Positions 38,801-49,867 of a stretch of 64,000 nt of DNA are shown here, one piece after another; the stretch's first letter is position 1; every line of letters begins with the position of its first letter. The position numbers and the translations under genes were made by a program. Source of the stretch: Aphrocallistes beatrix (taxonomy: Eukaryota > Porifera > Hexactinellida > Sceptrulophora > Aphrocallistidae); contig OY725501.1 in the NCBI GenBank assembly GCA_963281255.1, forward strand, positions 248,001 through 312,000, in the 5' to 3' direction. A model generated the notes under the pieces. The model was given only the letters and a program-made list of their open reading frames with translations. It made no database searches and had not been told where the DNA came from.

Positions 38801-41800
38801 TTCCCTATAAACAGTTGATTGCATATAGTTATAAAGCCTTGAGCGAGAAATCGAATTGACAAATATATCTATGATTTTTAATAAGTAAGAAGAATTGAGA
38901 AACTCAATTATATTACGTCAAGTCAGTCAGTCCCATTTTTACATCAACAAACAAGTATTAGCTGATAATTCTACGTGTATGATGTATGCTGTTTGAGGGA
39001 GGAAATTTTGAAATTACACACTGCTTCTTGTTCAAATTAGCTATTGTAACCAGTTAATAATCAACCACGCAATTACATATTGAAAGTAGTTAAGTAGCAT
39101 GAGTCAAATTACCTCAATAACAACATTGGTCATAAATCCACACTGTATAGCCGTGTTTTGTCGAATAATGAGACCATATGCAAATTGCATTTGAGCAAAA
39201 AGAGTTAAAAACTGTGTAATAATGTGCTGTTTTTTCAAATTTGCGTATTGAAATGCTGATATATTGCATTTTACAAATATTTTTCATTAATAAGTTTCAA
39301 ATTTAGCATTGTACGTATATGGAGGATTTAAAATATGACCAAAATCGGGAAAGAAAAAGCTTAAAATTTGCCAATTGTCATAAAATACACATATCTATCT
39401 TTTATATCAAATAAATAAAATTGATTAGGAACACTAATATTCACGAAAAGCACGAAATATTGATGATTAAAGTAAAACAAATGAGTGTACAAACATTTAC
39501 GGTAAAATTTGTGTAAAATACAATCCTTACTCTTTCCTGAAATCCTTGCCTTGCTACCTCCAAGCAAATAACGAATTCTTCGCGATAATACACCCATTTT
39601 AAAATGAAAAATTTAAAAAAAAGCTTTAAAATGATTAGTAAAATTGATCAACTGAAAAGGATCGATTGCTTTATATAGCTGTGTGCGTTTAGATCTTAAC
39701 GAGTGATACTATGAATACGCTATAGGCTTGAGTTTCAATACAAATGTACTTAAATGCATTCAAATTTCTATTTTAAGATAAGATGAGATATACAATAATC
39801 GGAAAGGTTATCAAATCGAATTTCTATGAAGAAATATATTAGAATCTTGGATATTGCTTTGAATAAGGCGATTTTGAATCCAGATCAATACGCCATTATC
39901 TGGCATGAATATTTTACCATATAAGGAGATTTCTGAGCACAATAAGTACACCCATATGCAGTGGACGCCCTGTCTATATGCCCATATAAGGTTAAAATAG
40001 ACAAATTTGATTTTGGAAGGCAAAAGAGCAGTAAATTTTTCAATTCATAATTGTGTAATACCATTTCGCTGCATTTAAATAAATATTAACTATCTCAGTC
40101 TCGCAATAATAAAAGGTTAATTTTAAAACAATATTCGAAATGAATATTGCAAAATACACCTGCAGTAGAAATCGACAATTTATCTCTAAGATTAAACTTG
40201 AAGATGAGACGGGGAGATTGTCAATAAAATTCAAATTCGTAAAGAAATGAATTAAAACTTGGAATGCAGTACAGTATGCTTTTCTAATTAGAAATATTAC
40301 ATATTCCAAACATTAAAATTCCTGACTCTATGCCAATAATATTTAATCATCTTCCATTGTTTAAAGTTACCTCAATATATTCCAATTATTCAGTAAGATT
40401 TGGCTCATTTCAGAACTTTCGCAGTCACAAAGTTCGTAGCGTAATTGTTAAGCAATAAGCATCCATTAAAAGTGCGTAATATCCCACACAAAAGGTTGAC
40501 GTTGTAAAGGTTGCAAATTCTGTGGCTGATGTCAGGCAACCGAAAATAATTCTGCAATCATAAGCGAAAGCTCAACTATGGCATGACAAGTCAACTTGTA
40601 TAGATTTGAAGCTTTATTCATTGGAATTCTAACAAATTCTACGCCATACGATAGGTAATTAACCAAAAAGATATGGATCAATTTCTGGGTTTTCCAAATG
40701 ATTCAGCTTAATTGAAGAATTCACATGACAATTAAAAGATAACTTGGAGTGACGAATGTTACCCTCACTATGAATGATACTCAAATTTTTATCAAATATG
40801 TAGAATTTTTGAAAGCTATCCTGTAAATGTTCTAAAGTTTCAATGTAACCAAGTGATCTGGTAATACAATGGATGGAATTCCAATTATTTTAACAGAAAT
40901 TAAGACCCTGTAAGCAATTTTCAAGACATAACATAGTAGATATTTAGAGTATTTGTTATCATCATTAACGAATTAATAAGAAAATAGGTAAGATGGTATT
41001 TCAGAGGTTTGCCACTACAGTGGAGTCTCCGAATAACAGACACATTGGAGACATGGCATTTGTCCGTTGTAGAGAGATGTCCGCTTCTAGGAGAGTGCTT
41101 AACCGTAGAATGTCCAGTGGGGACACAGTGTCCCCGATATCGCGGAGGTCTCCCAGCCATTTTCTATGGGCACTGAAGCCATATAAATGCTTGTTAACTA
41201 TTACATATGTATATGTAAATTCCACGAGGTTTGTCCGTTGTTGAAGGATTGTCCGCTTTTCGGAGTGTCCGTTTTGGGAGACTCCACCGTATACATAGTA
41301 TATTCGGCAAACTAAAATACTCGAAAATTGGTCCAAATTTCTATTGATAAAAATGGTTCTATAAAAAGTGAAGCCAAATTGTAAATTGAACAGCCATGGT
41401 TCAACTGTATATTAAAGGGGGAAATCAATGACTGTACTTCGTTATAATAAATCCCTCGGCTGGCGTGGGGGTTTTTTCTATTTATAGTAAAGACCCCAAA
41501 CCTTTATGGCTTCCCCGCCCAAAATGGCTTAAACCGGAAACGACGCAACAAAACACATCGCAAAGCGCGGGATAATTACAAAGCAACCATATTCTTGAGG
41601 CTATATACTTACCGATGATAGTATTGTAAATACTCACTCTTCTCACCATATGGGGAATAGCGAGAGCTAAGTGCTTGTTAGCGTAGAAACCATCATAACT
41701 ACTTGATTGAGATACTGTATCAGAATCTGTGTCGTCCTAAATTCATCCTTCAGTTAAATGTAAATTATAACTTTCGAAACTGAATGGTACAACAAAATTA

Positions 41801-42214
41801 TAGTTGTTGAAACATTCAAAGAATTATTTTTTGCAGGTTACATGGTTTTTAGAACAACTCGCGGATCAAAAAACAACTAAAAAATTGAACCGTTGTTCTC
41901 TTAAGCAATAATTCAAGCAAGAAAATATTTTTAAAATCGCCCAAAGGTCTATACAATCGTAAGGAATTGCAAACATGCGAATGTAAAAATTTGGCTGTCT
42001 TCAATGGTTAATGTACAACTTTTAAATATATTTTATAACTAATATTTATTTGCTCTAGCCAATTCATAGATTACAGCTACCAAACACTCTATCTTACATA
42101 ATGCAAATTAGTGGGAACTATACACATGAAGGACAAATAATTTTATTTATCTGAACTTACCTGTTCATTCGAACTGGCGGCAGAATTCGGTCTCTCAATA
42201 GTCAATAAAGACAT
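29875..42214 (-). CDS. SSH: Slingshot-family cofilin phosphatase
   Basis: Dual-specificity phosphatase that reactivates cofilin and controls actin turnover. Coding exons, 5' to 3': 42161-42214, 41638-41736, [alternative first exon 39531-39597], 37296-37360, 34859-34977, 34703-34765, 34321-34521, 33766-33831, 33636-33690, 33524-33565, 33219-33347, 33098-33144, 32949-33023, 32788-32859, 32067-32127, 31858-31997, 31463-31772 and 29875-31050. Family blocks appear in order: HLQQLISVMRP, EESCLLGTE, IPLWKNTY and HGWVPYYRG (SSH-N region), DLENVTSRQLRLELE (DEK-C-like), LYLGSEWNASNL, REVDNFFPD, the signature HCKMGVSRSAST, then VKERRDCIKPN. The CX5R loop is intact. The tail is Ser-rich with an Asn run. 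From 37360 on, phases close perfectly. Exons 42161 and 41638 end in phase 0 while 37360 needs phase 1, so either an exon was missed or the 39,597 start is used. Confidence 0.93.
31318..31385. repeat. Dispersed repeat fragment
   Basis: gtgttcgacaaaatttagtggtggctat with a nearby inverted ggtggctaaaaccacc matches the element at 5,764-5,830. It lies in the last intron of the slingshot gene (31,051-31,462). Further left, 31,060-31,290 holds a low-complexity stretch with repeated 'gcgggac' blocks in both orientations. Confidence 0.35.
32550..32740 (-). repeat. Dispersed ~190-bp repeat, inverted copy of 58,985-59,175
   Basis: The segment from ccctccagagatacgctcct to cgctcctagataatccca is the reverse complement, with scattered changes, of ggattatctaggagcgtgag through gagcgtatctctggaagg at 58,985-59,175. 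It lies in the 660-base intron between slingshot exons 32067-32127 and 32788-32859. Non-coding mobile element; ends uncertain. Confidence 0.65.
34231..34253. repeat. (AT)n microsatellite
   Basis: About eleven AT units in a slingshot intron (33,832-34,320). The rest of that intron shows nothing else. Confidence 0.8.
35080..35108 (+). other. G-run cluster, potential G-quadruplex
   Basis: Runs of 11, 5 and 7 G separated by short linkers (caa, ta-t). The first run can supply two G-tracts, so four tracts of three or more G lie within 30 bases. It is on the non-template side of the slingshot gene. Confidence 0.6.
36663..36819 (+). mobile_element. MITE, 'tacagtcaactccgcttaat' family
   Basis: Starts tacagtcaactccgcttaat and ends attaagcggagtcacctgta, so it has terminal inverted repeats of about 20 bases with a TA at each outer end. 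Closest relatives in the window are the two elements at 62,856-63,005 and 63,008-63,153. Non-coding, about 157 bases. TA target sites and this terminal style suggest a Tc1/mariner- or pogo-type parent. Confidence 0.8.
37361..39530. other. Large slingshot intron or upstream region
   Basis: AT-rich sequence with no repeat or open frame I can support. A 30-base stretch at 39,113-39,142 is flanked by plausible splice sites but does not fix the reading phase, so it is not called as an exon. Confidence 0.45.
39531..39597 (-). CDS. SSH: Alternative first coding exon of slingshot
   Basis: ATG at 39,597 opens 22 codons beginning MGVLSRRIRYLLGG and ends at AAG A|gtaagg, a phase-1 donor. That is exactly the phase needed by the next downstream exon (37296-37360), and the total CDS from here is 896 codons with no phase error. 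A TATA box lies 72-81 bases upstream of the ATG. The residues do not match the conserved slingshot N-terminus, which instead fits exon 42161-42214, so this would be an isoform-specific start. Confidence 0.5.
39669..39678 (-). promoter_or_regulatory. TATA box for alternative slingshot start
   Basis: On the - strand the sequence reads CTATATAAAG. It lies about 72-81 bases before the ATG at 39,597, which would leave a 5' UTR of roughly 45 bases. Confidence 0.45.
39679..41637. other. Slingshot intron 2
   Basis: Apart from the MITE at 41,016-41,291 I see only AT-rich sequence. Small open frames here show no similarity to anything in the window. Confidence 0.45.
41016..41291. mobile_element. MITE, 'tacagtggagtctcc' family
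   Basis: Left end tacagtggagtctccgaata and right end ttgggagactccaccgta form terminal inverted repeats. Inside are further paired blocks (gtccgttgt and gtccgcttt near both ends). About 276 bases, TA at the outer ends, no protein-coding capacity. Open frames seen on both strands are by-products of the palindromic sequence. Confidence 0.8.
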
Positions 42215-43077
42215 TGAGACAAATGTGATTGAACTCTAAACTAAAATCAACTCTAAATTAAAAGTAGTACTAATTACTTATAGAAAGTCAATGGACATAT
42301 TCCTATGAAATAGATACTAGCACTAGAGTTAAATCATCCAATTCAGGTACAATTGCATTTAATCATATTCTACTCAATTGAGAATTTTAGATATGGAAAT
42401 ATGAACACATGATAAAATGGCATACATGTTTTTAAGTCGGGGGTAGGTTTAAACCAATTTAAATAGCTTCGAAGAAACTTTTAAGAAATCTTTTTATTGC
42501 ATAAAGACATATGAGTTCACTAAAAACTGAGCCTACAACACAATTATAATACATTCGGGCATGGTTTGATTGTGTATAGTTAGTATAATGATATGACACC
42601 ATGGATTTTAAACATTTGTGAATTTGAAAATAAGAAAACACTAACGAATTACCTCGAATAATCGCCCCCATCCCCCAAAGAGGGTGCTAAAATATTTGTG
42701 TTGCCCCTTTGAATAAAGATTAATGTTGAATTATTCCCTTTTATTATTTGTTGAATCATTCGTGCGGTTATTTCCTTCTAAAATTCTCCGAAATCGGAAA
42801 TATTAATTTTCTTCAGGTGACAAATGGGGCTAAAATTGACAATCGCCCCGGCTACTATTTGAGTATATACGGTATTCTATTTTCAAAGAATATTATGAGA
42901 CTTGTTACAGTGGCATAGCCAGGATTTGTTTATGAGGGACGCTGTAAGCCCCTCAGTTGGCAAAAGTTGTTTCATAATATGCCCAATTGCGCAGATTCCT
43001 CTAAGTTAGTCCAGGAAATTACAAAATAAATGCAAATTTTGTTACAATATTTAGTATATTAAATCATGACGCATTTG
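42215..43077. other. Upstream region of slingshot
   Basis: Should hold the main promoter and 5' UTR of slingshot. A lone transposon terminus, cagtggcatagccaggattt near 42,910, matches the ends of the element at 59,328-59,541. No gene seen. Confidence 0.45.
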
Positions 43078-43454
43078 CAGGGTTGCCGTGGGAATGGAAT
43101 TTCAATTCCCATTCCCACAGGATTTCTGTGGGAATTCCCACAGAATCCAACAGAAACCCACAGAAAATCTCACAGAAACCCACAGGAAATCCACAGGAAT
43201 TCCCACAGAAACCCACAGGAAATCCCACAGAAACCCACAGAAAATCTCACAGAAACCCACAGGAATTCCACAGAAACCCACAGGAAATCCCACAGAAACA
43301 CACAGGAAAACCCACATAATCCCACAGATACTCACAGAACCCCACATGTAGGAATCCCTATAGGCATAAAGTCATTCCCATTCCCATCCCATATGGGAAT
43401 CTGTGGGTTTTCCCATGGGAATTCACACAGATTCCCATTCCCACGGCAACCCTG
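43078..43454. mobile_element. Non-autonomous hAT-like element with internal minisatellite
   Basis: Perfect 20-base terminal inverted repeats (cagggttgccgtgggaatgg at the left, its complement at the right end). Flanks are cgcatttg (43,070-43,077) and cgcatttt (43,455-43,462), an 8-base target-site duplication with one change. That length and the CAGGGTTGCC ends are typical of hAT elements. The interior, 43,135-43,350, is an array of cccacagaaa-type units. Open frames through it are repeat artefacts. Confidence 0.85.
43135..43350 (+). repeat. Minisatellite of 'cccacaga(a)a / cccacagga' units
   Basis: About twenty 10-17-base units based on cccacagaaa and cccacaggaaat in direct tandem. It remains open in several frames, giving Pro/His/Thr/Glu-rich translations that are not genes. 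It is entirely inside the hAT-like element. Confidence 0.85.
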
Positions 43455-43469
43455 CGCATTTTCGATGCT

Positions 43470-43513
43470 AAAGGGAGGTACAGGGAGTGTACATGCTCCC
43501 TGTACCTCCCTTT
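43470..43513. other. Perfect 18-bp hairpin with 8-base loop
   Basis: aaagggaggtacagggag (43,470-43,487) and its exact reverse complement (43,496-43,513) flank the loop tgtacatg. It sits 15 bases beyond the right end of the hAT-like element. It could be a small MITE remnant or a structured RNA stem; it is short for an animal microRNA precursor. Confidence 0.7.
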
Positions 43514-44052
43514 GGAATCGCAGATGCGTGAATATGCATTGTATCAGTCTGCTTATATATTTCAATGCGATGCTATGCTATAGAAGATACTAACAACTGA
43601 TTGATCAATATAATTTGTCACCTTTTGGGGGGGGAATGTAAACTTAACACAAAGTACCATTATAAAGGAAGTAAAGCATTTTCCAGATCTGGTACTAGTC
43701 GGTCCATTAGATTCCGAATAAGATGGACAATATGCATATCTCTATAGTTGAATGGTAAAAGTTAATGGCGATCTGGGATAGGACCCATTATGTCATTTTA
43801 TTGAATCTAGATCCCAATACGATGCAAAAGATCCACAACGAAACAATCAGAACTAAAAATATAAAAAGTAAACAACAAATAACTCAGGAAACTAAGCTAT
43901 TCTAGTCAACAAACAAAATACATGACAAAAAAAATCAATGAGTTTCAAATCTGTTTCTCAATCCAAACTATTTACAAAACCTAATCACTACTTACTGAAA
44001 CTAAAAATCTAAACAGGGGAAAGTTTTGGAAATATAGTATACGTCTTTACAG
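43514..44052. other. 3' flank of the zinc-finger gene
   Basis: No gene. A G-run (about nine G near 43,628) and plain AT-rich sequence. It should contain the 3' UTR of the gene ending at 44,053. Confidence 0.4.
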
Positions 44053-47000
44053 TTACACAAATGATGTGCCACAGTGTTCACATTGTGCTTCCTGCATCCT
44101 ATTCATTATGTTACAACGACGGCACTGCTTTTGTTGTGGTTGAGGCTGCATGGTTTGTGCTGATGATTGATCTTGAATAGAATCTGGTGTCTTAGCGCAA
44201 GCTTCACATACACGACTACGAGGGGAATTCTTAAAAGTACAATGAGGGCAATTCCACTCACTACCACCTGATGGTGGATTAAGACCGATAGGTTGATTTT
44301 GCATCGACTGGAAAGGTACCCCAGAAGGTAAATCTCTCCCAGCTTGAGGATACATATTCATAGAGGGATTACTGTGTGGGTCTTGAGGGTATGTGTGAGG
44401 ATGATTATAAGCAGAGCTGGGTTGAGCTGCGACACTAAAATTGTTTGGATTCTGTTCATTCTGTCTCTGTTGTGGCATACCTGATGAGTAGACATTAGTT
44501 GTTGATTGGGGAACTAAGGCACCAGTGTTGTATTGACCTTCGAGTGTTCGTCTTAATCCTTGTTGTGGTGGGACTTCGGAAGGAACTCCAGAATGAGACT
44601 GCAGTGGTGTATTAGTACTCGAGTATTGTCCTTGGTTACCGGATGTATGTGGCAATTGTGTCTGAGGATGCCTATTAGAAGGTGGCATATCGGGCGTTTG
44701 GGAGAGTATAGGGTAGAGTTCATAGTACTTTATCAACTCAGCAGTTCCAATTGTATAAAAATTCTTGAGATCATGCTCAGCCATTAACAGATCTGCAGTC
44801 AGGCATATTAACGTATCGGTTGTGTCAGGCATTGCTAGTCTTTCGTTACTCAGGATATATGATCGGTTGGACGAATCAAAAGTGTATCCCAAGAATGGCA
44901 ATATAGTGTTTGCATGTGAAAGACGAGAACTTACTTCGTTCCCGAAGTAACCACCACCATCCTAAAGAATGATAAAAAAAAGTTACAAAATGTGTGTGTG
45001 CTTGTCATGAAGAAATAGTCAGACATTTTTGGCATTTGTGAGTAGTTTGAGGCAAGTTCCAGTCTCATATTAAAATGTCAACTCAGGAAGGAGTTGTAAC
45101 GTCATTCACTAACCAAGGCTCTATCTTTTTTCAGATTATTTTCAGATTATTTTAGGAATTATTATTAGCTATGTATGTTAGGTAGACGTTACATGCTTAC
45201 TTTGACAAATTCAGAACTTATAAAGTTCATTCGGACAATGACAACTTGACAATTCGGACAAATACAGCTCCTCCAAGTTATACATATGTATCCATGGTTT
45301 TTTTTAAGGATTTGCTGGATTTATTGGATTTGCGAAATTAGAGGTCCCTGAAGAGAAATTAGAGGTCCTTTTGGGTCCTCTAATTTAGCCTAAAAAACAC
45401 TGTATGTATCCATGGTTTGGATATGAAACGACAGTGAGAATAGACGCCTGCTATTACTTAGCATGAACTAATAGGTGCTTGTTATTATTCGGTTCCAAAT
45501 TTTAACCTTTCTAATCAAGGAAATATAATTAAAGTGTTAGGTACCGGATGTGAGTATCAATAAGGTGAGAAAAATATTAATTCCCGCGACAAGCACTTCC
45601 ATTATGCTACGGAACTTACTTGAAAAACGTTGCCTGTAAAACTTTTTAAATCGGTGAGAATATTTAGTGTGAAAGAAGCAAGTTTGCTAAGTCCAATTTC
45701 AACTTCTTTGATAGGTTTATTCTTTAAACTCGCAATAATAATATCACAAACTATAGAATGTGAAAACTTGTCTTGAGCTGCTAACTTGAGGCACTCATTA
45801 GCTCCATAAATCAACTCTCCAGGAATTGTATTATGAAGACTTATACCTATCTCTTTTTCTAAAAGCCCCCTGATAGAGCTGTAAAGTTGAGTCACTACAT
45901 CAGGCACTTGCCTTGGCCGTATAATGTATGCCTGTGGATGTTGAGAGGGAATTGGTTGTGGGGGATTAGTTTGCATTTGATGGGGCCCTTGCGACGGCAC
46001 ATTAAACTCTCTCTGTCCAGTGTTCTCTGGTGCCATCTGGGGAGGCATTTGACCGGATCTTTCAGGTTGCCCATGAGTTAGATTAGCTGGAGTCTGTCCA
46101 GGATTTTGTTGGTAACGAGGTTGTATATTTTGAGCCTGGGAAGGTGGTGGTAATTGTTGGTTTTGCTGCTGGGTAGGTGGCATTTGTTGGAATTGAGTCT
46201 GGGAAGGTGGCATTTGTTGGAATTGAGTCTGTGGTAATTGTTGGGTTTGCGCATGAGGATGTGGAAGTGGTTGAGACGTATAATTGCTAGGTTCACTTGT
46301 CCCTAATACATTCCCTCTTTCCGCCTGATTAGTTGGCATTTCGGAACCTGCAGGTTTGGATTGAGCCAGAGTACTTGAATGCGATTCAATTGTAGGAGTT
46401 GTTCCTGGATGTGGCTTTATCATTTTACCTGAAAAACGTTTTGGGTTCGGTTCTGGGTTTGGTTCTGATTGTGAAGCAAAATATTCATTTGGATTACCAT
46501 GTGTCGCTGGATTAAAATCTTTCAATTCTTGAATAGCAATCAACAATTCACAACACATTGACATTAGATGCATATCCTGTTTCGAGTCAGGTTTTATGAG
46601 ACGTAGCATTGGTGAGTTTGAATCTTGTTGATATCCTATTTTCTGCATAATTTCAATTCCATAAACAATATAGCTGGAAACATACGCTACATAAGGTCCT
46701 TGATTAACCTAGAAGAAGCATATTAAAAGCTAAGTTGACTAATTCATTGAAAGATGATGAAGAATTATGAATTATTCAATTAATGAATTATTCAAAATCT
46801 CAAACATTAGTGCATATTCTATACCCAAAAGTTGTTAAAAGGTTGCTCATGTTATATACCTCTAACATTGCTCAGTCCCTAAGCGAAATATCAAATATTT
46901 TTTTCATTATTTTAGTTTCAAATTTTGAGTAATTCATTGATAATTCATGAATTAGTCAACTTAGATTAAAAGTAAATGATAGCCAAACATAGCATAAATA

Positions 47001-48881
47001 TAATTTATCTATGTAAATTTCTGTTTTTTTTATGTCGAATCATACTTACCAACAATTGTGCAAGTTCTGGGTTATCTTTATTCATAATGATACAGAATGT
47101 GAATTTGAAGAGACCACAGAATCCAGCCTTAATACTTTCGAGATCTCTTCCATTCGATAAATTATGGCTGATAACATTATGTATTGGGAGATGTTTGTAT
47201 TTTTCTTGCATCGGTAGGCTTGAGGCCATTTTAGCCAATTCTGCAAATTGTTCAGGGTCAGCTGTTGTTAAAGAAACTTTGAATTTTTCTTCCCTCAAAT
47301 TGTCAATAGAACTTATTAGTTCTGAAAATGCGTAATTTTCGTCATCTTCTTCCAATTTAGACTTTGGTTCTTCCATAGGTTGATTCGCGAACGGATTTTC
47401 TTTCACAAATCCATAATTTGACTTTTCTAGTGAAGATTGTTTGGTGGTTTGTAAGTTGGGACGCTGATGTTGTATGGGCTGTATTTTAGTATTACTAGCT
47501 AACATCGTAAAATGGTGAATGACTTCTCTAGGCTGTACTGTTTTAGTTTTAACTTCATTAATTTCTTCCAGTAGAATAACTAACTCACAACCTATTCGTT
47601 CAAGTCGAGTATTATTTTCAGGTCTCGCGTTAAGCTCCAAAAAGTTTTGCCGATTTTCATATCCAAGTACAAACAATATTTCGTGTACATCTGAAATGTG
47701 ATCGGAAATATTAACTTTGTAAAACCCAGTATCAACCTAAAAAGATAATTATAAAAATTCACAATCATAAAATAGAATAGCATAGGGAAACAACTAGAGG
47801 TTTTAAAATTTTCCTATGGAATCTTTCAGAATGGCGGGATTTCGTCCCAGGAATTTTCGCTCCCTGATGAGTTCTTTCGCTCTTAACTATTTCTCAATCA
47901 AAAAACCCCAATTTTCACCCTTGACATACTCCGCTTCAAAAGCCTCAACTTCATTCGCTTCTATATGAGTGCCCGTTATTTTAACCTTCACAAAGTAATG
48001 AGACGAGATTTCCGAGGAATAAAGTTCCGCTATCTATAACATACGTGTACATTTATACTAATCTCCATTAAAGGAAAACTTACGCTAAAACGTTTGATGT
48101 TTTCCGAGTTTGGGTCAAGATAGACACAAAAAGCAACTTTCGCTAAGTTTGATAAACCTTGACGGACTTGATTCAAATCCTTTCCTTGGTTTAAATTAGT
48201 AGAAATTATCGCGTAGAAGTTTACCAGAGTACACTTTTTATCCAAAGGTAGAGGAACGCATTTTCGAGCATCCAACTTAACCACATCAGGAATATCATCA
48301 AATAAACTCGGTTTTATACCAAGATTTTTACTGTTCCGATAAGTTCTCAAATATTTCTCAAACACATCACCATCTGGAGGTAAAGGACTTCGGGATCGTG
48401 ATGAAATATTTTCCTGTGGTAAAAGATCATGCTTTGGGATATGTTGTGGTATACCGCTTGGTTGTGGGAGATCTTGGTGTGGTCCAGAATGGTGCATAGG
48501 TCCATAGTTCACAATACAATACTGTAATAGACTGTTATAGAAATTATCACCTGATTGGATTTCAATATTGAACTGACTCTGATTGAATTCGTCTCTTAAT
48601 TGTTTAAAATTTGCCGGCAATTCAACACTGTAATCCTGCTGAAGTGTAAGGCCCTGTTCTTTAGCCAATTTTGCGACTTGAATTTTTGATGAAATATCAG
48701 ACACTCTTTTGTTCATAGTATTCTCCCAAGAATCAATGTCTTTTTGTCTTTCTCCTTTCACTTTCTCCACTTTCAATTTCATTTCGCAAACTCCTTTTTC
48801 GAGTTTCTCTCTCGCGTCTTTGGCTCTGTTAGAAACTGCACCTAGGAATGTCCCAAGTGATTCTTCCATATCAAGATCCAT
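44053..48881 (-). CDS. Coiled-coil protein with three PUB-like repeats and two NZF-type zinc fingers
   Basis: Exons, 5' to 3': 48084-48881, 47050-47736, 45620-46708, 44053-44961; all introns phase 0; 1,160 residues. Exon 1 begins with a charged coiled coil (about 1-110). A roughly 130-residue domain occurs three times (about 200-320, 420-550, 770-925) and is split by an intron at the same point each time. The front half has KYxxLPIHNVI..NL..GKDLxxIRxGLxxLAK; the back half has GxY...I......LGY and CELLxAxxEL. Between copies are Gln/Pro-rich linkers. The C-terminus has EWNCPHCTFKN..VCEAC (about 1093-1114), an NZF/RanBP2 finger that usually binds ubiquitin, and CRRCNIMN..QCEHC (about 1137-1155). 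PUB plus NZF recalls HOIP (RNF31), but there is no RBR catalytic region. The PUB call is tentative. The upstream in-frame ATG at 48,938 lies before an acceptor-like ttttag, so I chose 48,881. Confidence 0.8.
45290..45411 (-). repeat. Dispersed 'gaggtcc' repeat, inverted copy of 61,893-62,064
   Basis: aaggatttgctggat... gagaaattagaggtcctttt ...cctctaatttagcctaaaaaacactg is the reverse complement of the segment at 61,893-62,064 (cagtgtttttttaaagctaaattagagg... gcaaatcctt). It lies in an intron (44,962-45,619) of the zinc-finger gene, so it is probably a transposon remnant. Confidence 0.6.
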
Positions 48882-48938
48882 CTTGTCAGTTTTGTCCCTG
48901 AACTTTATTCGGCTAAAATGAGGTATCAAAAAATGCAA

Positions 48939-49867
48939 ATGGTTAATTTTTTTCCTATTGCAGGATTAAAAACCAATTAAAAACACGCTTAGAGAATTTA
49001 AGAATTAAGTTAGGAATATACATACAGTAGAACCTCATTAAACGAACGAACACGGATGATTTAAACTCCGGATAATAGGAACAGATATTCTATCTCCTAC
49101 GGACAAAAATGCATGGAAATCACTTCGGTTATTACGAATTCCCGAATATACGAACAAGTTTCGACCGTCCCCTGGTGTTCGTATTAACGAGGTTCCACTG
49201 TAACTAATTTCCGGTTAAATCATTTTGGACGGGGTAGTCACATGGGTTTTTACATTAAATAGAATAGACACCATTATCATACTAAATTGAAGCGAAAAAC
49301 TTTTCCTTTGGAAAAGATATTTAAAAAAGATGCAAATTCAAGGAAGAATTCGAAGAAAACCCGTTACTTCACACAAATAACATTTGATAAAATTAATTAC
49401 CGATCATATGTATGCTCTATTATCTTCCCTTTCTATAATAAATTATTCTGAATCATCATTAAAACACAAACTAGTACGTATGTAGCATTTAAATGACGTC
49501 ACAGATTTATAAACATATATAAAAGTATCAATAATAAAAGGAGATATGTCTACATAGTCTTTTCAATCGAGGGAAAAGAAAGTTCAAAAGTCTGTAGTAT
49601 GAACACAAAATAGAAAAAGGAACAAAAAATATCTAATAATTTGAATATATGGCATGATGGTATGTAGTAAGTAATATAATAACTTGGTTTACTAGGCGGT
49701 TTGGTTTATTAATTCAGTTAATTCTGAGAGAGTAAACTAACTAATAAATGAATTCTAAAACGGGTAAGTGAGTAGGACGGCGAACATCTGTACTGTTTTT
49801 GAGGTTGGGAACGAGTAATAATAGCCTCGAATCAACTTCATCAAATAAGTTAGAATAGTCATAAATA
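48939..49867. other. Intergenic region with MITE and duplicated 3' flank
   Basis: Contains the MITE at 49,023-49,202. After it, 49,203-49,680 is closely repeated at 51,408-51,990 (shared ttccggttaaatcattttgg, gacgtcacagatttataaac and other blocks), so it belongs to a tandem segmental duplication. No gene. Confidence 0.6.
49023..49202. mobile_element. MITE, 'tacagtagaacctcattaa' family
   Basis: Left terminus tacagtagaacctcattaa and right terminus ttaacgaggttccactgta form inverted repeats with TA ends. Interior gaacgaacacggat and ctggtgttcgta blocks. Diverged copies of the same insertion occur at 51,237-51,407 and 53,790-53,940 in the tandem gene copies. About 180 bases, non-coding. Confidence 0.8.

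Noticed and set aside
39113..39142. 30-base microexon candidate in slingshot between plausible AG and GT
   Set aside because: Its length is a multiple of three, so it does not repair the phase mismatch between the 5' exons and exon 37,296-37,360, and the peptide has no slingshot similarity.
41001..41336. Open frames on both strands around 41 kb
   Set aside because: They coincide with the palindromic MITE 41,016-41,291 and show no protein family.
43066..43593. Long open frames on both strands rich in His-Arg-Asn-Pro-Gln
   Set aside because: They run through the cccacaga minisatellite of the hAT-like element; several frames are open only because of the repeat.
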